Of a stretch of DNA of 64,000 nt, positions 8,484 through 17,444 are shown piece after piece. Numbering within the stretch: position 1 is the first letter of the stretch; each line of letters starts with the position of its first letter. The notes below the pieces were generated by a model. That model was not told where the DNA came from. It did no database searches and saw only the letters and a list, made by a program, of their open reading frames with translations. Position numbers and translations under genes: made by a program. The stretch is from Zobellia amurskyensis (lineage in GTDB: Bacteria; Bacteroidota; Bacteroidia; Flavobacteriales; Flavobacteriaceae), in NCBI RefSeq assembly GCF_009725985.1, contig NZ_RCNR01000018.1, positions 1-64,000 of the forward strand, read 5' to 3'.

Positions 8484-10109
8484 CTATAACTCACCTTTTG
8501 CATAAAGTCTTCTAATCTCTTTTTTATCGAACTTGCCTACACTGGTGCGAGGTACTTGCTCAACAAAAACATATCTATCGGGTATTTGGTAGTTGGCAAA
8601 ATCACGAGATAAAAATTCTTTGAAATCTTCGTCTGAAACCATTTCATCCCTAACTCTCATAACAATAATAGCTAAAGGCCTTTCGGCCCATTTTTCGTCC
8701 GGTATGGCAATAACGGCAGCTTCTTTTACTTTTGGATGCGACATCAATGCAGATTCTAGGGCAACGCTAGATATCCATTCACCTCCACTCTTGATCAAGT
8801 CTTTTGTACGATCTGTAATATGCATGTAACCATCACTGTCAACTGTACTTACATCCCCGGTTCTAAACCATCCATCGTCTGTAAAATTATCTCGATTATT
8901 TGTTTTGAAGTAAGATTTAATGACCCAAGCCCCTTTAACCTGTAGCTCTCCCATGGTCTTTCCATCACGATCTGCTACGGAGCCGTCATTACCAATTACA
9001 CGCATTTCAATACCGGGGAATTCAATACCTTGCTTCGCTCTTATTTTAATTTTTTCTTCTGGAGATAGGTCGCGGTGGTGACTCTGTAAACGACTTACAG
9101 TACCCAACGGCGAAGTTTCGGTCATTCCCCAAGCTTGCACCCCTCTAATGCCAAAATCATCTTCCATACCTTTAATGAGGCTTGCGGGAAGAGCAGAGCC
9201 ACCTACTAGGTACTCCTTCAATGCTAATTTTGGTTTAGGCGGATTTTTCTTTAAAGCTTCATATACGCCCATCCAAATAGTTGGCACACCATTGGCCTTG
9301 GTAATTTTTTCTTCTTTTAAAATAGAGATGATGGCTTCCGGTTGTAAATTAGAGGACGGTAGAACCATATTGGATCCGGATATAAGACATAAATATGGAT
9401 AGCCCCAAGCCATTACGTGAAATTGGGGGACAATCAGCAATACAATGTCCGAACTATCATAATTGGCCGCGTTAGGTGTAGAAATGGTTAAAGCATGTAG
9501 GTATGTAGACCGGTGGGTGTACAGCACTCCTTTTGGTAAACCCGTTGTGCCACTGGTGTAGCACATACCACAGGCATCGTTCTCGTTTAAAGTTGGCCAT
9601 TCAAATTCTTCTAGTTGCCTTTCTAATAAGTCTTCATAATGAAATATATTGAATAGAGAGGTGCTAAAATTCTCTGGCGCATTCATAATAATATATTGCT
9701 CTACGGTTTCTAGCTTATCGGCAATTTTCTCCAATAAGGGTACAAGTGAAGCATCCACAAAAATAACTTTGTCCTCTGAATGATTGATGATGAATTCGGT
9801 TTGCTGAGATGATAGCCTAATATTTATTGTATGGCAAATTGCACCTATTCCCGGTATGCCATAATAAAGTTCAACATGCTGATGGTGGTTCCATGCAAAG
9901 GTTCCGACCATATCACCTTTGGTAATACCTAGTTTATTGGTAAGTACATTGGCCAACTGCTTACAGCGCTTATATAATTGGCCAAACGTATATTCATGTC
10001 GGTTGCCGTTAGGTAGGTGGCTAATTATTTTCTTATGTTTAAATGCACTGTTCCCGTATTCAAGAATGGTTGTGGTGGTGAGCGGGTAATCCATGATTAG
10101 TCCTTCCAT
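8484..10109 (-). CDS. long-/medium-chain acyl-CoA ligase (AMP-forming)
   Basis: An ANL-superfamily enzyme that adenylates a fatty acid and passes it to CoA. It carries the P-loop-like motif YTSGTTGLPKGV, the adenylate-binding motif GMTETSP, the GWFRTGDVS motif and the C-terminal lysine region (RTSVGKFDKKEIR). I chose the start at 10109 (MEGLIMDYPLTTTTILEYG), which gives 541 residues, the usual length for this family. The frame is open to 10220, but the extra 37 residues look unlike the family and overlap the preceding gene. The chain-length specificity cannot be read from sequence. It may be transcribed with the GIY-YIG gene 91 bases upstream. Confidence 0.9.
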   Translation of the reverse strand: MEGLIMDYPLTTTTILEYGNSAFKHKKIISHLPNGNRHEYTFGQLYKRCKQLANVLTNKLGITKGDMVGTFAWNHHQHVELYYGIPGIGAICHTINIRLSSQQTEFIINHSEDKVIFVDASLVPLLEKIADKLETVEQYIIMNAPENFSTSLFNIFHYEDLLERQLEEFEWPTLNENDACGMCYTSGTTGLPKGVLYTHRSTYLHALTISTPNAANYDSSDIVLLIVPQFHVMAWGYPYLCLISGSNMVLPSSNLQPEAIISILKEEKITKANGVPTIWMGVYEALKKNPPKPKLALKEYLVGGSALPASLIKGMEDDFGIRGVQAWGMTETSPLGTVSRLQSHHRDLSPEEKIKIRAKQGIEFPGIEMRVIGNDGSVADRDGKTMGELQVKGAWVIKSYFKTNNRDNFTDDGWFRTGDVSTVDSDGYMHITDRTKDLIKSGGEWISSVALESALMSHPKVKEAAVIAIPDEKWAERPLAIIVMRVRDEMVSDEDFKEFLSRDFANYQIPDRYVFVEQVPRTSVGKFDKKEIRRLYAKGEL

Positions 10110-10200
10110 AAAGCTGTAGTTGAAGTGTAGAATCGTTGAGACGTACTTCTCTAAAGTTACTAATTTTTGAAATGTTATGGAAAAAAGAGGAGGGTGGAGG

Positions 10201-10551
10201 TTAGTTAAACCATACGGCATAGCGCTTCCGGCGTAATTCTAGAGCTAATGTTTCTTCCATTTTTAAGGCATTTGCCCTAGAAGTCAATGGTTTAATATGG
10301 TTGTAAAGACTGGGTCTAAGGTATGACCCGTATTTTTTAACGATGTTGGAAGAAAGATTGTGTCCTTTTTTATTCCTGTACCCTTTTTTGTGTTGTTCAA
10401 AACGTTCTTTAGGCGTCTTACTGGTCATACCAACATAAACACATTCTAAAACACCATTAAATTGAGGGTTTGCTTCACGGAAACGTCTGTTCTCGGTAAA
10501 AACTTTTTTAGAAAGTTCTATAACGTAAATATGATACTGAGTCTTGGCCAT
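10201..10551 (-). CDS. GIY-YIG-like small protein
   Basis: A 116-residue basic protein with the layout of a compact GIY-YIG nuclease domain: YHIYVIEL near residue 6, CVYVGMTSKTPKERFEQHKKG near residue 37, and a conserved glutamate region KMEETLALELRRKRY at the end. The first Tyr pair (HIYV and VYVG) and the Arg of the ERF segment match the catalytic pattern of the superfamily. Stand-alone proteins of this kind are common, and their substrates are mostly unknown. It starts 14 bases after the end of the hybrid kinase gene and is probably co-transcribed with it, but a functional link is not evident. Confidence 0.7.
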   Translation of the reverse strand: MAKTQYHIYVIELSKKVFTENRRFREANPQFNGVLECVYVGMTSKTPKERFEQHKKGYRNKKGHNLSSNIVKKYGSYLRPSLYNHIKPLTSRANALKMEETLALELRRKRYAVWFN

Positions 10552-10565
10552 TTAAAACGGAATTT

Positions 10566-12794
10566 TTAATGAGATAAATCCATTTCTTCTTTGGGAAGGT
10601 ATTTAAAAATGGTCTTTAGAAATTCAGGAATATTGTAGGGTTTATGTATTATATCATTAATGCCCGAATTTAGTATTTCTTTTCTTCCTTCATCCAATTC
10701 AACGGCGGTCAGCGCTATAATAGGTATGGTTTTGTTGAATTTACGAATCATCATTGAGGCCTCCATCCCATTAATATTGGGCATATTAATATCCATTAAA
10801 ATCAAATCGTAAGTATGAGCTTTACTCATGGCTACGGCCTGTTCGCCATCATCTGCCAAACTGGATTTAATATTTTGTCTTTCTAAAGTCTTCTGGGTTA
10901 CTTTTTGGTTTATTCTATTATCATCAACAATAAGAACATGACTAACATGGCTATTCTTAAATGTATTGGTTGTGCTGGTAACATCATCTAAAACCGGGGG
11001 ATCGCTATTTTGTTCGGTTTGTTTTTTGAGTGTTAATTCAAAACTGAATTCAGCGCCTTTATTGGGTTGACTTTTGAGTTGAATTTCACTTTTGTAAAGA
11101 TTTAGAATCTTTTTAACAATGGTGAGACCTAATCCTGTGCCCGTGTAATTATGGTTTTTGTTTTCAATTTGGGTAAACTCGTTAAAAATTTCCTTCTGCA
11201 TGTGCAAAGGTATACCAAGGCCATCGTCCTTTATGGTGAATTTTACGATACAACCTTCAGTTTTGGTAGTTTCCACTAAAACTAACTTCAACCAGATATT
11301 TCCGTTTTCGGTAAATTTAATGGCATTGCCCATTAAATTTATAAGAACTTGGGATAGTCTTATGGGGTCTCCAACTAGTTGGTTTGGTATGGTATCATCA
11401 ATATGTAAGTGTAATTTATTGCTGTTCTCTTGTAAAGTGAACTCAAAAGAGCGGACAATGTTCTGTATAAGGGTATCTAATTCATAGGGTACTTTTGATA
11501 AAGTAATGGCCTCTGCATCCATTTTACTCAATAGCAACACATCATTAATGAGCGCCAATAAATAATCTGCAGAAAACTTTAAAGAATTAAGGTCGTCCGA
11601 ATAGGCTTTTAAGTTTTCGTCTTCTTTTAATAAGGTTGATATACCGATAACTCCATATAGGGGCGTCCGTAGTTCGTGACTAACCGTGGAGAGGAACTTG
11701 GTCTTTACTTTAGAAAGTTTTTCCGCTTTTTCATTGGCAAGGCTAAGCTGTTTGTTCTTTGCCATTAATTTATTGATGTAGATCCTTCTGGTTTTAAAGA
11801 AAACGATAATTCCGAAAAGGGCTAAAACAAGAATTACAATTGCAACGGTAAGAACCGTGGTAAGCGATTTTGATTTAGAAATAAGTTCTTCGGAATATGC
11901 TTGTTCCTTTAGAACGGTCTCTAAATCTTTTTGTGCTTGCTCCAAATCAAATTTGGCTCTTGCTTTTTCTGTTTCCTCTAATTTTTTTAAAGTGTAGGCC
12001 TCTTGTTTAAATTGATTGTGTTTATCTAAATTGGCAAAGGCTTTTCTATAATCGTCCGTTTCACTGTACAGTTTGGATAAATCCTCATAGACTTCAATAG
12101 CTAAATCTGTATTTTCATTCTCATCTGCAGTTAGCGCTATGGTTTCTAGTTTTTTAGCGGCAGCATGATATTTTTTCTTGGCCAAATAGTATTTACCGTA
12201 CAGCAGGTCTATATAAAGCCTGTCTAGTGAATCTACTTTTTGTGTAGAAAGTGCTTCTGCTTTTTGAAGAAAAGTATATGCTTCATCTACTTGGTTGTTA
12301 TCAAGATAGGTCCAAATCAGGTTTACATAGGTTAAGTAAACTTCATCAAAATCTTTATTTTTTTCGTTTAGGGCAATACTTTCCTTAAAAAAACGAATTG
12401 CCTTTGCGTACGTCTTTTTATTATCGGAATAGAGAATGCCTAGGTTTAACGCTCCCCACGCCACGAGACTGTCCGATTGTGTTGATCTAGCTAGTTCCAG
12501 AGCTTTTTCGGAGTAAATCCTACCTTTTATTGTGTCTTCGGTTTCGGAATAAATTCCCCCTAAAATATCATATCCTAAAAACTCATAATAGTCATAGTTG
12601 TACTCGTTACCTTTTTCTATTAAAGTAGAGGCATATTTTATAGCGTCTTTGTAATTGTATTGGTCATAGGCGTCATTTGATTTATTTACATAAGACTCTA
12701 AGGTGTCTCGTTGCCATTCCGTAGTATTTTGAGCTAAGGCATTAGTCAAATGGGAAAGAAAAAAAATGAAAATAAGTAGTCTGGATAGGCTCAT
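10566..12794 (-). CDS. TPR-sensor hybrid histidine kinase
   Basis: A 742-residue hybrid kinase. It has a signal peptide (1-22), then tetratricopeptide repeats over roughly residues 35-260 (for example AIRFFKESIALNEKN) in the periplasm, a coiled coil, and one transmembrane helix near 311-333. HisKA follows with His373 in TVSHELRTPLYG, then HATPase_c (GNAIKF, DDGLGIP, GTGLGLTIV), and a C-terminal receiver (LIVDDNRINQK near 621, phospho-acceptor Asp668 in LILMDINMP, Lys718). There is no output domain, so the phosphate probably moves on to another protein. The TPR input suggests it senses a protein or peptide, but this is inference. Confidence 0.92.
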   Translation of the reverse strand: MSLSRLLIFIFFLSHLTNALAQNTTEWQRDTLESYVNKSNDAYDQYNYKDAIKYASTLIEKGNEYNYDYYEFLGYDILGGIYSETEDTIKGRIYSEKALELARSTQSDSLVAWGALNLGILYSDNKKTYAKAIRFFKESIALNEKNKDFDEVYLTYVNLIWTYLDNNQVDEAYTFLQKAEALSTQKVDSLDRLYIDLLYGKYYLAKKKYHAAAKKLETIALTADENENTDLAIEVYEDLSKLYSETDDYRKAFANLDKHNQFKQEAYTLKKLEETEKARAKFDLEQAQKDLETVLKEQAYSEELISKSKSLTTVLTVAIVILVLALFGIIVFFKTRRIYINKLMAKNKQLSLANEKAEKLSKVKTKFLSTVSHELRTPLYGVIGISTLLKEDENLKAYSDDLNSLKFSADYLLALINDVLLLSKMDAEAITLSKVPYELDTLIQNIVRSFEFTLQENSNKLHLHIDDTIPNQLVGDPIRLSQVLINLMGNAIKFTENGNIWLKLVLVETTKTEGCIVKFTIKDDGLGIPLHMQKEIFNEFTQIENKNHNYTGTGLGLTIVKKILNLYKSEIQLKSQPNKGAEFSFELTLKKQTEQNSDPPVLDDVTSTTNTFKNSHVSHVLIVDDNRINQKVTQKTLERQNIKSSLADDGEQAVAMSKAHTYDLILMDINMPNINGMEASMMIRKFNKTIPIIALTAVELDEGRKEILNSGINDIIHKPYNIPEFLKTIFKYLPKEEMDLSH

Positions 12795-12939
12795 AAGATC
12801 ATTTGGGCCAATGGAAAATTTTGGGGTCGGCCTTTTCGACGAGCTAATATAAGGATTTGCTTCACAATATATTATGAAGTAGCCAATAGATCGATGGATA
12901 GCATCTCGCTATTAAAATTACAAAAGACTTTTAATGTGT

Positions 12940-13497
12940 TTAATTTGCATTGACGTCTATTCCTTCTGTAGTAAAGGAAAATGCTTGAGCGCCTAAACCA
13001 CCTACCATGACAGCTTGAAATAAGGGGTTTACAGGGCGTTTGGAGTACCAATCTATTATGAAATTTGCACCGCTTCCACCAGAAGTGTCTTGCTGCTCTA
13101 TAACATAATCTATAGATTCCATAGGGCGAAGGTAGATAGCTTGCTCTAGATAACTTCTTACTAAATCACCTCCCGTATTGTAATAGTCTATGGTAGTAAT
13201 GAACAGACTATCTTTTAAACTGGTGTTTCTAATGCTTAAAGTGGCGGTCAATAAGGTTCTTGAATCTCTGGTCTGGTTATATATATCAGAGTAAATGGGT
13301 ACGTATACTTGTTTGGTAAGAGGGTCGACAGTAGTTCCATCGACCCTTTTATTTAAAGTATGTTCATCAAGAATCTTTACTGGCTTTTCTTCAGTTGTTC
13401 GCTTACAGGAAGCCGCCAGAAAAATGAATATAAGAACGCTGGCCATGGTCCAAACAGAATTCTCAATAAAAAACCTGCTATTGTTATCTTTGTTCAT
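12940..13497 (-). CDS. DUF3124 lipoprotein
   Basis: A 185-residue protein. A hydrophobic stretch at about 17-31 ends LFIFLAASC, a lipobox, although it follows an unusually long polar N-terminus; an outer- or inner-membrane lipoprotein is likely. The remainder matches the DUF3124 pattern: YVPIYSDIYNQTRDSRTL, then TLSIRNTS, IDYYNTGGDLVRSYL, PMESIDYVIEQQDTSGGSGANF and a final QAFSF.TEG. The biochemical role of the family is unknown to me. It starts 49 bases after gnd on the same strand and may be read through from it. Confidence 0.85.
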   Translation of the reverse strand: MNKDNNSRFFIENSVWTMASVLIFIFLAASCKRTTEEKPVKILDEHTLNKRVDGTTVDPLTKQVYVPIYSDIYNQTRDSRTLLTATLSIRNTSLKDSLFITTIDYYNTGGDLVRSYLEQAIYLRPMESIDYVIEQQDTSGGSGANFIIDWYSKRPVNPLFQAVMVGGLGAQAFSFTTEGIDVNAN

Positions 13498-13546
13498 TGC
13501 CTAAGGTTCTAAACTCATTATGTTCAGATATTGCTAAACTATTGTT

Positions 13547-14959
13547 CTATTCCCACTCGGTATGAAAAATACCTTCTTTGTCTAATCGCTCATAGGTATG
13601 AGAGCCAAAGAAATCTCGTTGTGCTTGAATAAGATTTAAAGGCAACCTACTTGATGTATAGGCGTCAAAATAAGTAAGTGAGTTTGAAAGTCCAGGTAAT
13701 GGAATTCCATTTTCCGCTGCATGGGCTACCAGTTTTCTAGCAGAGCCTACGGTACTTTTTACCTTATCAACAAAATGACTTGAAAGTAAAAGGTTCGGAA
13801 GATCTTTATCTGCTTCAAAAGCTTCTGTGATATCCGCTAACAAGCCAGCACGAATGATACAACCTGCACGCCAGATTTTTGCAATTGTAGCAATATCTAG
13901 ATTGTAGTTGTACTCTCTAGATGCATCGGCCAATTGATGAAGGCCTTGGGCGTAAGTTATTATGAACGAAAAGTAAAGCGCTTCCTCGGCCATTTTTGCC
14001 AATTCTTCTTTATCTAGTAGTTCAACTTTAGGACGGTCATATAATTTATCAGCTTTTACCCTTTCATCTTTTAGGGATGATATCTCCCGCATACTTACCG
14101 CAATATCTATGGAAGGAACAGGTATGCCCAAATCCATAGCATTTTGGCTAGTCCATTTTCCTGTACCTTTTTGTTTTGCTCTGTCAGATATCTGATCCAA
14201 TAAACCTAATTTACTTAAATTAAGCTCATCCTTCTGGACAAAAATCTTAGAAGTAATTTCAACAAGGAAAGATTGTAAACGGCCCTCGTTCCATTTGGAG
14301 TAGGTAGTATGTAGTTCCTCATTGCTGTAGTCCCCAGCTTTTTTAAGCAGGTCGTAAACTTCAGAAGTTAACTGCATTAGTCCGTACTCAATGCCGTTAT
14401 GCACCATTTTTACATAGTTCCCAGATGATTTTGGTCCTAAATAGGCAACACATGGTTCCCCTTTATACTTAGCGGACACAGCTTCAAAAATAGGCTTTAT
14501 GTGCTGATAGGCAGATTTTGAACCTCCGGGCATGATACTAGGTCCTAAACGAGCACCTTTGGCTCCACCGGAAACACCGGCTCCAAAGAAATTTATGGCT
14601 TTATCATGCAGATAGGCTTCGCGACGGTCTGTATCCGTAAAAAACGAGTTTCCACCGTCTATAATAATGTCACCTCGATCTATATGGGGTAAAAGGCTTT
14701 CAATAACGGAATCTACAATCTTACCTGCAGGAACCAAAAGCATAATTTTCCGTGGTTGTTTTAGCGACTGAACAAATGTTTTGATGCTTGTAGATGCGTT
14801 AACCTTGGCTTCGTGACCACCTTCTTCTTTAAGGGCGGCTACTTTTTCAGGGTCTAAGTCATGTCCGTAGGCGGAAAAACCATTATCGGCTACGTTTAAT
14901 ATAAAGTTACGCCCCATTACACCAAGGCCTACCAATCCAAAATCATATTTTTCTTCCAT
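13547..14959 (-). CDS. gnd: 6-phosphogluconate dehydrogenase, decarboxylating
   Basis: Third step of the oxidative pentose phosphate pathway: 6-phosphogluconate plus NADP+ to ribulose 5-phosphate, CO2 and NADPH. The N-terminal Rossmann motif is GLVGLGVMGRN (8-18). IIDGGNSFF and the signature GVSGGAKGARLGPSIMPGG lie further on, and the catalytic Lys and Asn are in KMVHNGIEYG. The C-terminal tail (HTYERLDKEGIFHTEW) reaches the neighbouring subunit's active site. At 470 residues the length is normal for the long dimeric form. It is divergent from zwf-pgl, so all three oxidative-branch enzymes are encoded together. Confidence 0.97.
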   Translation of the reverse strand: MEEKYDFGLVGLGVMGRNFILNVADNGFSAYGHDLDPEKVAALKEEGGHEAKVNASTSIKTFVQSLKQPRKIMLLVPAGKIVDSVIESLLPHIDRGDIIIDGGNSFFTDTDRREAYLHDKAINFFGAGVSGGAKGARLGPSIMPGGSKSAYQHIKPIFEAVSAKYKGEPCVAYLGPKSSGNYVKMVHNGIEYGLMQLTSEVYDLLKKAGDYSNEELHTTYSKWNEGRLQSFLVEITSKIFVQKDELNLSKLGLLDQISDRAKQKGTGKWTSQNAMDLGIPVPSIDIAVSMREISSLKDERVKADKLYDRPKVELLDKEELAKMAEEALYFSFIITYAQGLHQLADASREYNYNLDIATIAKIWRAGCIIRAGLLADITEAFEADKDLPNLLLSSHFVDKVKSTVGSARKLVAHAAENGIPLPGLSNSLTYFDAYTSSRLPLNLIQAQRDFFGSHTYERLDKEGIFHTEWE

Positions 14960-14982
14960 TTCCTAAATTTAGAATTACACGA

Positions 14983-15013
14983 TCGGCCCTAAAATTGATA
15001 TAATTGGCCGATA
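14983..15013. promoter_or_regulatory. 7-bp inverted repeat at the expected gnd transcription start
   Basis: ATCGGCC (14983-14989) and GGCCGAT (15007-15013) form a perfect inverted repeat with centres 24 bases apart. It lies immediately downstream of a minus-strand -7 element at 15019-15026, so it would cover about +1 to +31 of the gnd transcript. It may be an operator or a leader hairpin. Confidence 0.4.
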
Positions 15014-15018
15014 CAATC

Positions 15019-15026
15019 AAAATTAA
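15019..15026 (-). promoter_or_regulatory. -7 element for gnd
   Basis: On the minus strand this is TAATTTTG, a full TAnnTTTG match 60 bases before the gnd start codon. The -33 region is weak. Confidence 0.5.
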
Positions 15027-15067
15027 ACGAAATTATTGAAATGTAAGATTATCTTAAGGGAAACTCG

Positions 15068-15115
15068 TTGTTATTAGTGCATCTTTTCAATACTTTTAAC
15101 CTTTCAAAAAGTATT
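15068..15115 (+). promoter_or_regulatory. zwf promoter overlapped by a 9-bp inverted repeat
   Basis: TTG at 15068-15070 is followed after 20 bases by TACTTTTA (15091-15098), one mismatch from TAnnTTTG. AATACTTTT (15089-15097) and AAAAGTATT (15107-15115) form a perfect 9-bp inverted repeat that covers the -7 box and the expected start point, a classical operator position. It lies 16 bases before the zwf ATG. Confidence 0.45.
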
Positions 15116-15131
15116 AGGATATTATCTCATT

Positions 15132-16664
15132 ATGAATAAAACAGAAAATCAGATTCTTGTGATATTTGGCGCTTCTGGCGACCTTACGGCAAGAAAACTT
15201 GTACCCGCACTTTTTAATTTGTATCAGGCAAACCAACTTCCTGATAACTTTGTTGTGCTTGGGGCTAGTAGAAGCGATATGACAGATAGCGCTTTTAGAA
15301 ATAAAGTGGTGTTAGAGAGTACCTATTTAGCGGATAAGCTCAAAAAACTAGAGAAAGAAGATATAAAGAACTTTGCCGATAAATTCTTTTACGAAGATTT
15401 AGGCGGAAGTTATGATACAGATTACGGACGTTTGCGTAAGAGGGTAGAAGACCTTAAGAACAAATACCAAACATCTGGCAATATCATTTATTACCTTTCT
15501 ACACCTCCTACGTTGTATGAAACAATAGCCCAGAATTTGGCAGATGCCGGTATGAGCACCCAAAATAATGGTTGGAAACGTCTAATTGTTGAAAAGCCAT
15601 TCGGTTATAGTCTAGAAACGGCCAAACAGCTGAACAGTGGTCTTCAACAATTCTTTAAGGAGCACCAGATATATAGAATAGATCACTACCTAGGTAAGGA
15701 GACAGTACAGAACCTGTTGGTAACACGTTTTGCCAATAGTATTTTTGAGCCTCTTTGGAACCGGAATTACATCCACCACGTAGAAATAACCAATGCAGAG
15801 AGTGTTGGTGTGGAAAAAAGAGGAGGGTACTATGATAAATCTGGAGCATTGCGGGATATGTTTCAAAATCATTTGCTGCAGATTGTTTCATTAATTGTTA
15901 TGGAACCACCTATTAGCGATGCACCGGAGGATATCCGAAACGAAAAGGTAAAAGCACTTAAATCGCTTAGGGTCATGGAAAGTGATCAAGAGTTATTTGA
16001 TAACACTATTCGTGCCCAATATACAAGTTCCGTAATTGATGGTAAACAAGTAAAAGGTTATCGTGAGGAAGAAGGAGTAGATAAAGACTCAACTACGGAA
16101 ACCTTTGCGGCCATTAAGTTTTTTGTGGACAACTGGAGGTGGAAAGATACACCGTTCTATGTGCGTACGGCCAAAAGAATGCCAACTAAGGCAACGGAAG
16201 TGGTCATTCACTTTAAGACACCGCACCATCAAATTTTCCAGGATTCAGGATTGGATAGTAAAGACAACAAGTTGGTTATCCGTATTCAACCAGATGAAGG
16301 TATATTACTGAAATTTGGGGTAAAAGTACCTGGACAGGGCTTTAAAGTGGAACGTGCCAATTTAGATTTCTACTATTCTAGTTTAGCAGAAACCCATGTA
16401 ATGGATGCATATGAGCGCCTATTGTTAGATGCTATGCAGGGTGATGCTACATTGTACGCCAGAGCAGATGAAGTTGAAGCAGCTTGGGAGTTTGTGGATC
16501 CTATATTAAAGTATTGGTCTAGCGGTAAGGATGTAAGAATGTACGGATACGCCGCAGGTGTTTGGGGTCCTGAAAATTCTCATGAATTAATAGAAGGTAT
16601 TGGTGAATGGAGAAATCCAGGTCCCAATTTAACAGACGACCCTGGTTTTTGTGTCATTTGTTAA
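15132..16664 (+). CDS. zwf: glucose-6-phosphate 1-dehydrogenase
   Basis: First step of the oxidative pentose phosphate pathway: oxidises glucose 6-phosphate to 6-phosphogluconolactone and yields NADPH. The N-terminal nucleotide-binding motif is GASGDLTARKL (13-23). EKPFG lies at 154-158, and the substrate-binding/catalytic signature RIDHYLGKE at 182-190 contains the essential His. At 510 residues the length is normal. It is followed 54 bases later by pgl, and the two are presumably one operon, facing gnd across a short shared control region. No edd/eda genes are nearby, so nothing here points to the Entner-Doudoroff route. Confidence 0.97.
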   Translation: MNKTENQILVIFGASGDLTARKLVPALFNLYQANQLPDNFVVLGASRSDMTDSAFRNKVVLESTYLADKLKKLEKEDIKNFADKFFYEDLGGSYDTDYGRLRKRVEDLKNKYQTSGNIIYYLSTPPTLYETIAQNLADAGMSTQNNGWKRLIVEKPFGYSLETAKQLNSGLQQFFKEHQIYRIDHYLGKETVQNLLVTRFANSIFEPLWNRNYIHHVEITNAESVGVEKRGGYYDKSGALRDMFQNHLLQIVSLIVMEPPISDAPEDIRNEKVKALKSLRVMESDQELFDNTIRAQYTSSVIDGKQVKGYREEEGVDKDSTTETFAAIKFFVDNWRWKDTPFYVRTAKRMPTKATEVVIHFKTPHHQIFQDSGLDSKDNKLVIRIQPDEGILLKFGVKVPGQGFKVERANLDFYYSSLAETHVMDAYERLLLDAMQGDATLYARADEVEAAWEFVDPILKYWSSGKDVRMYGYAAGVWGPENSHELIEGIGEWRNPGPNLTDDPGFCVIC

Positions 16665-16718
16665 TTATTGCTTTGGGTGATGTTCTAAGAACAGCCTTTT
16701 ATACATTTAAATAAGACT

Positions 16719-17444
16719 ATGGAATTAAAGATATATCAAGATAAGACCGAAGTTGCTCAGGAGTTTTCAAAGTATTTTGCAGAGAAAGCTAATGGGAGCG
16801 AACCCTTTCATGTTGCACTTTCCGGAGGAAGCACGCCAAAAATAGTTTTTGATGTTCTTGCAAAGGAGTTTGGAGCAAGTATAGATTGGAAGTTGGTACA
16901 TTTTTATTGGGGAGATGAGCGTTGTGTGCTTCCTACTGATGAAGAGAGCAACTATAAAATGACAATGGAGCATTTATTGTCAAAAATTGAAATTCCAGAA
17001 GAAAATATACATAGAATACATGGTGAGAGTGATCCGGAAGCGGAATCCGTTCGTTATGCGCAAGTGCTAAAAAATGAACTTCCGGCCTTAGGTGGTTTTC
17101 CTCAGTTCGATTTAGTTATTTTAGGTATGGGAGATGACGGTCATACGGCTTCTATTTTTCCACATGAAATTGAATTGTGGGGATCGGAGAACCTTTGTGC
17201 GGTAGCGGTACATCCGGAGTCCGGACAGAAAAGGATAACTATAACAGGTAACCTGATCAATCATTCTAAAACCGTTGCCTTTTTGGTTACAGGTGCTAGC
17301 AAAGAGGAAAAAGTTGGTGAAATAGTAAACAGTGAAGGTGCATACGAAACCTACCCTGCCAATTTAGTATCTCCTACATCGGGTGATTTACTTTGGTTTT
17401 TAGATGAGGCCGCAGCCGCTAAAATTAGCGAAGGTCAAGTTTAA
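16719..17444 (+). CDS. pgl: 6-phosphogluconolactonase (DevB type)
   Basis: Hydrolyses 6-phosphogluconolactone, linking Zwf to Gnd. At 241 residues the length fits the family. Motifs of the glucosamine-6-phosphate isomerase-like fold are clear: VALSGGSTPK near 32-41, FYWGDERCV near 62-71, DLVILGMGDDGHTASIFP near 130-147. Its last 20 bases overlap the last codons of the thioesterase gene on the opposite strand, so the two genes are convergent with no space for a separate terminator. Confidence 0.95.
   Translation: MELKIYQDKTEVAQEFSKYFAEKANGSEPFHVALSGGSTPKIVFDVLAKEFGASIDWKLVHFYWGDERCVLPTDEESNYKMTMEHLLSKIEIPEENIHRIHGESDPEAESVRYAQVLKNELPALGGFPQFDLVILGMGDDGHTASIFPHEIELWGSENLCAVAVHPESGQKRITITGNLINHSKTVAFLVTGASKEEKVGEIVNSEGAYETYPANLVSPTSGDLLWFLDEAAAAKISEGQV

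Noticed and set aside
10110-10220. N-terminal extension of the acyl-CoA ligase to 10220
   Set aside because: The 37 extra residues do not resemble the family, and they would overlap the upstream GIY-YIG gene; the ATG at 10109 gives the usual start.
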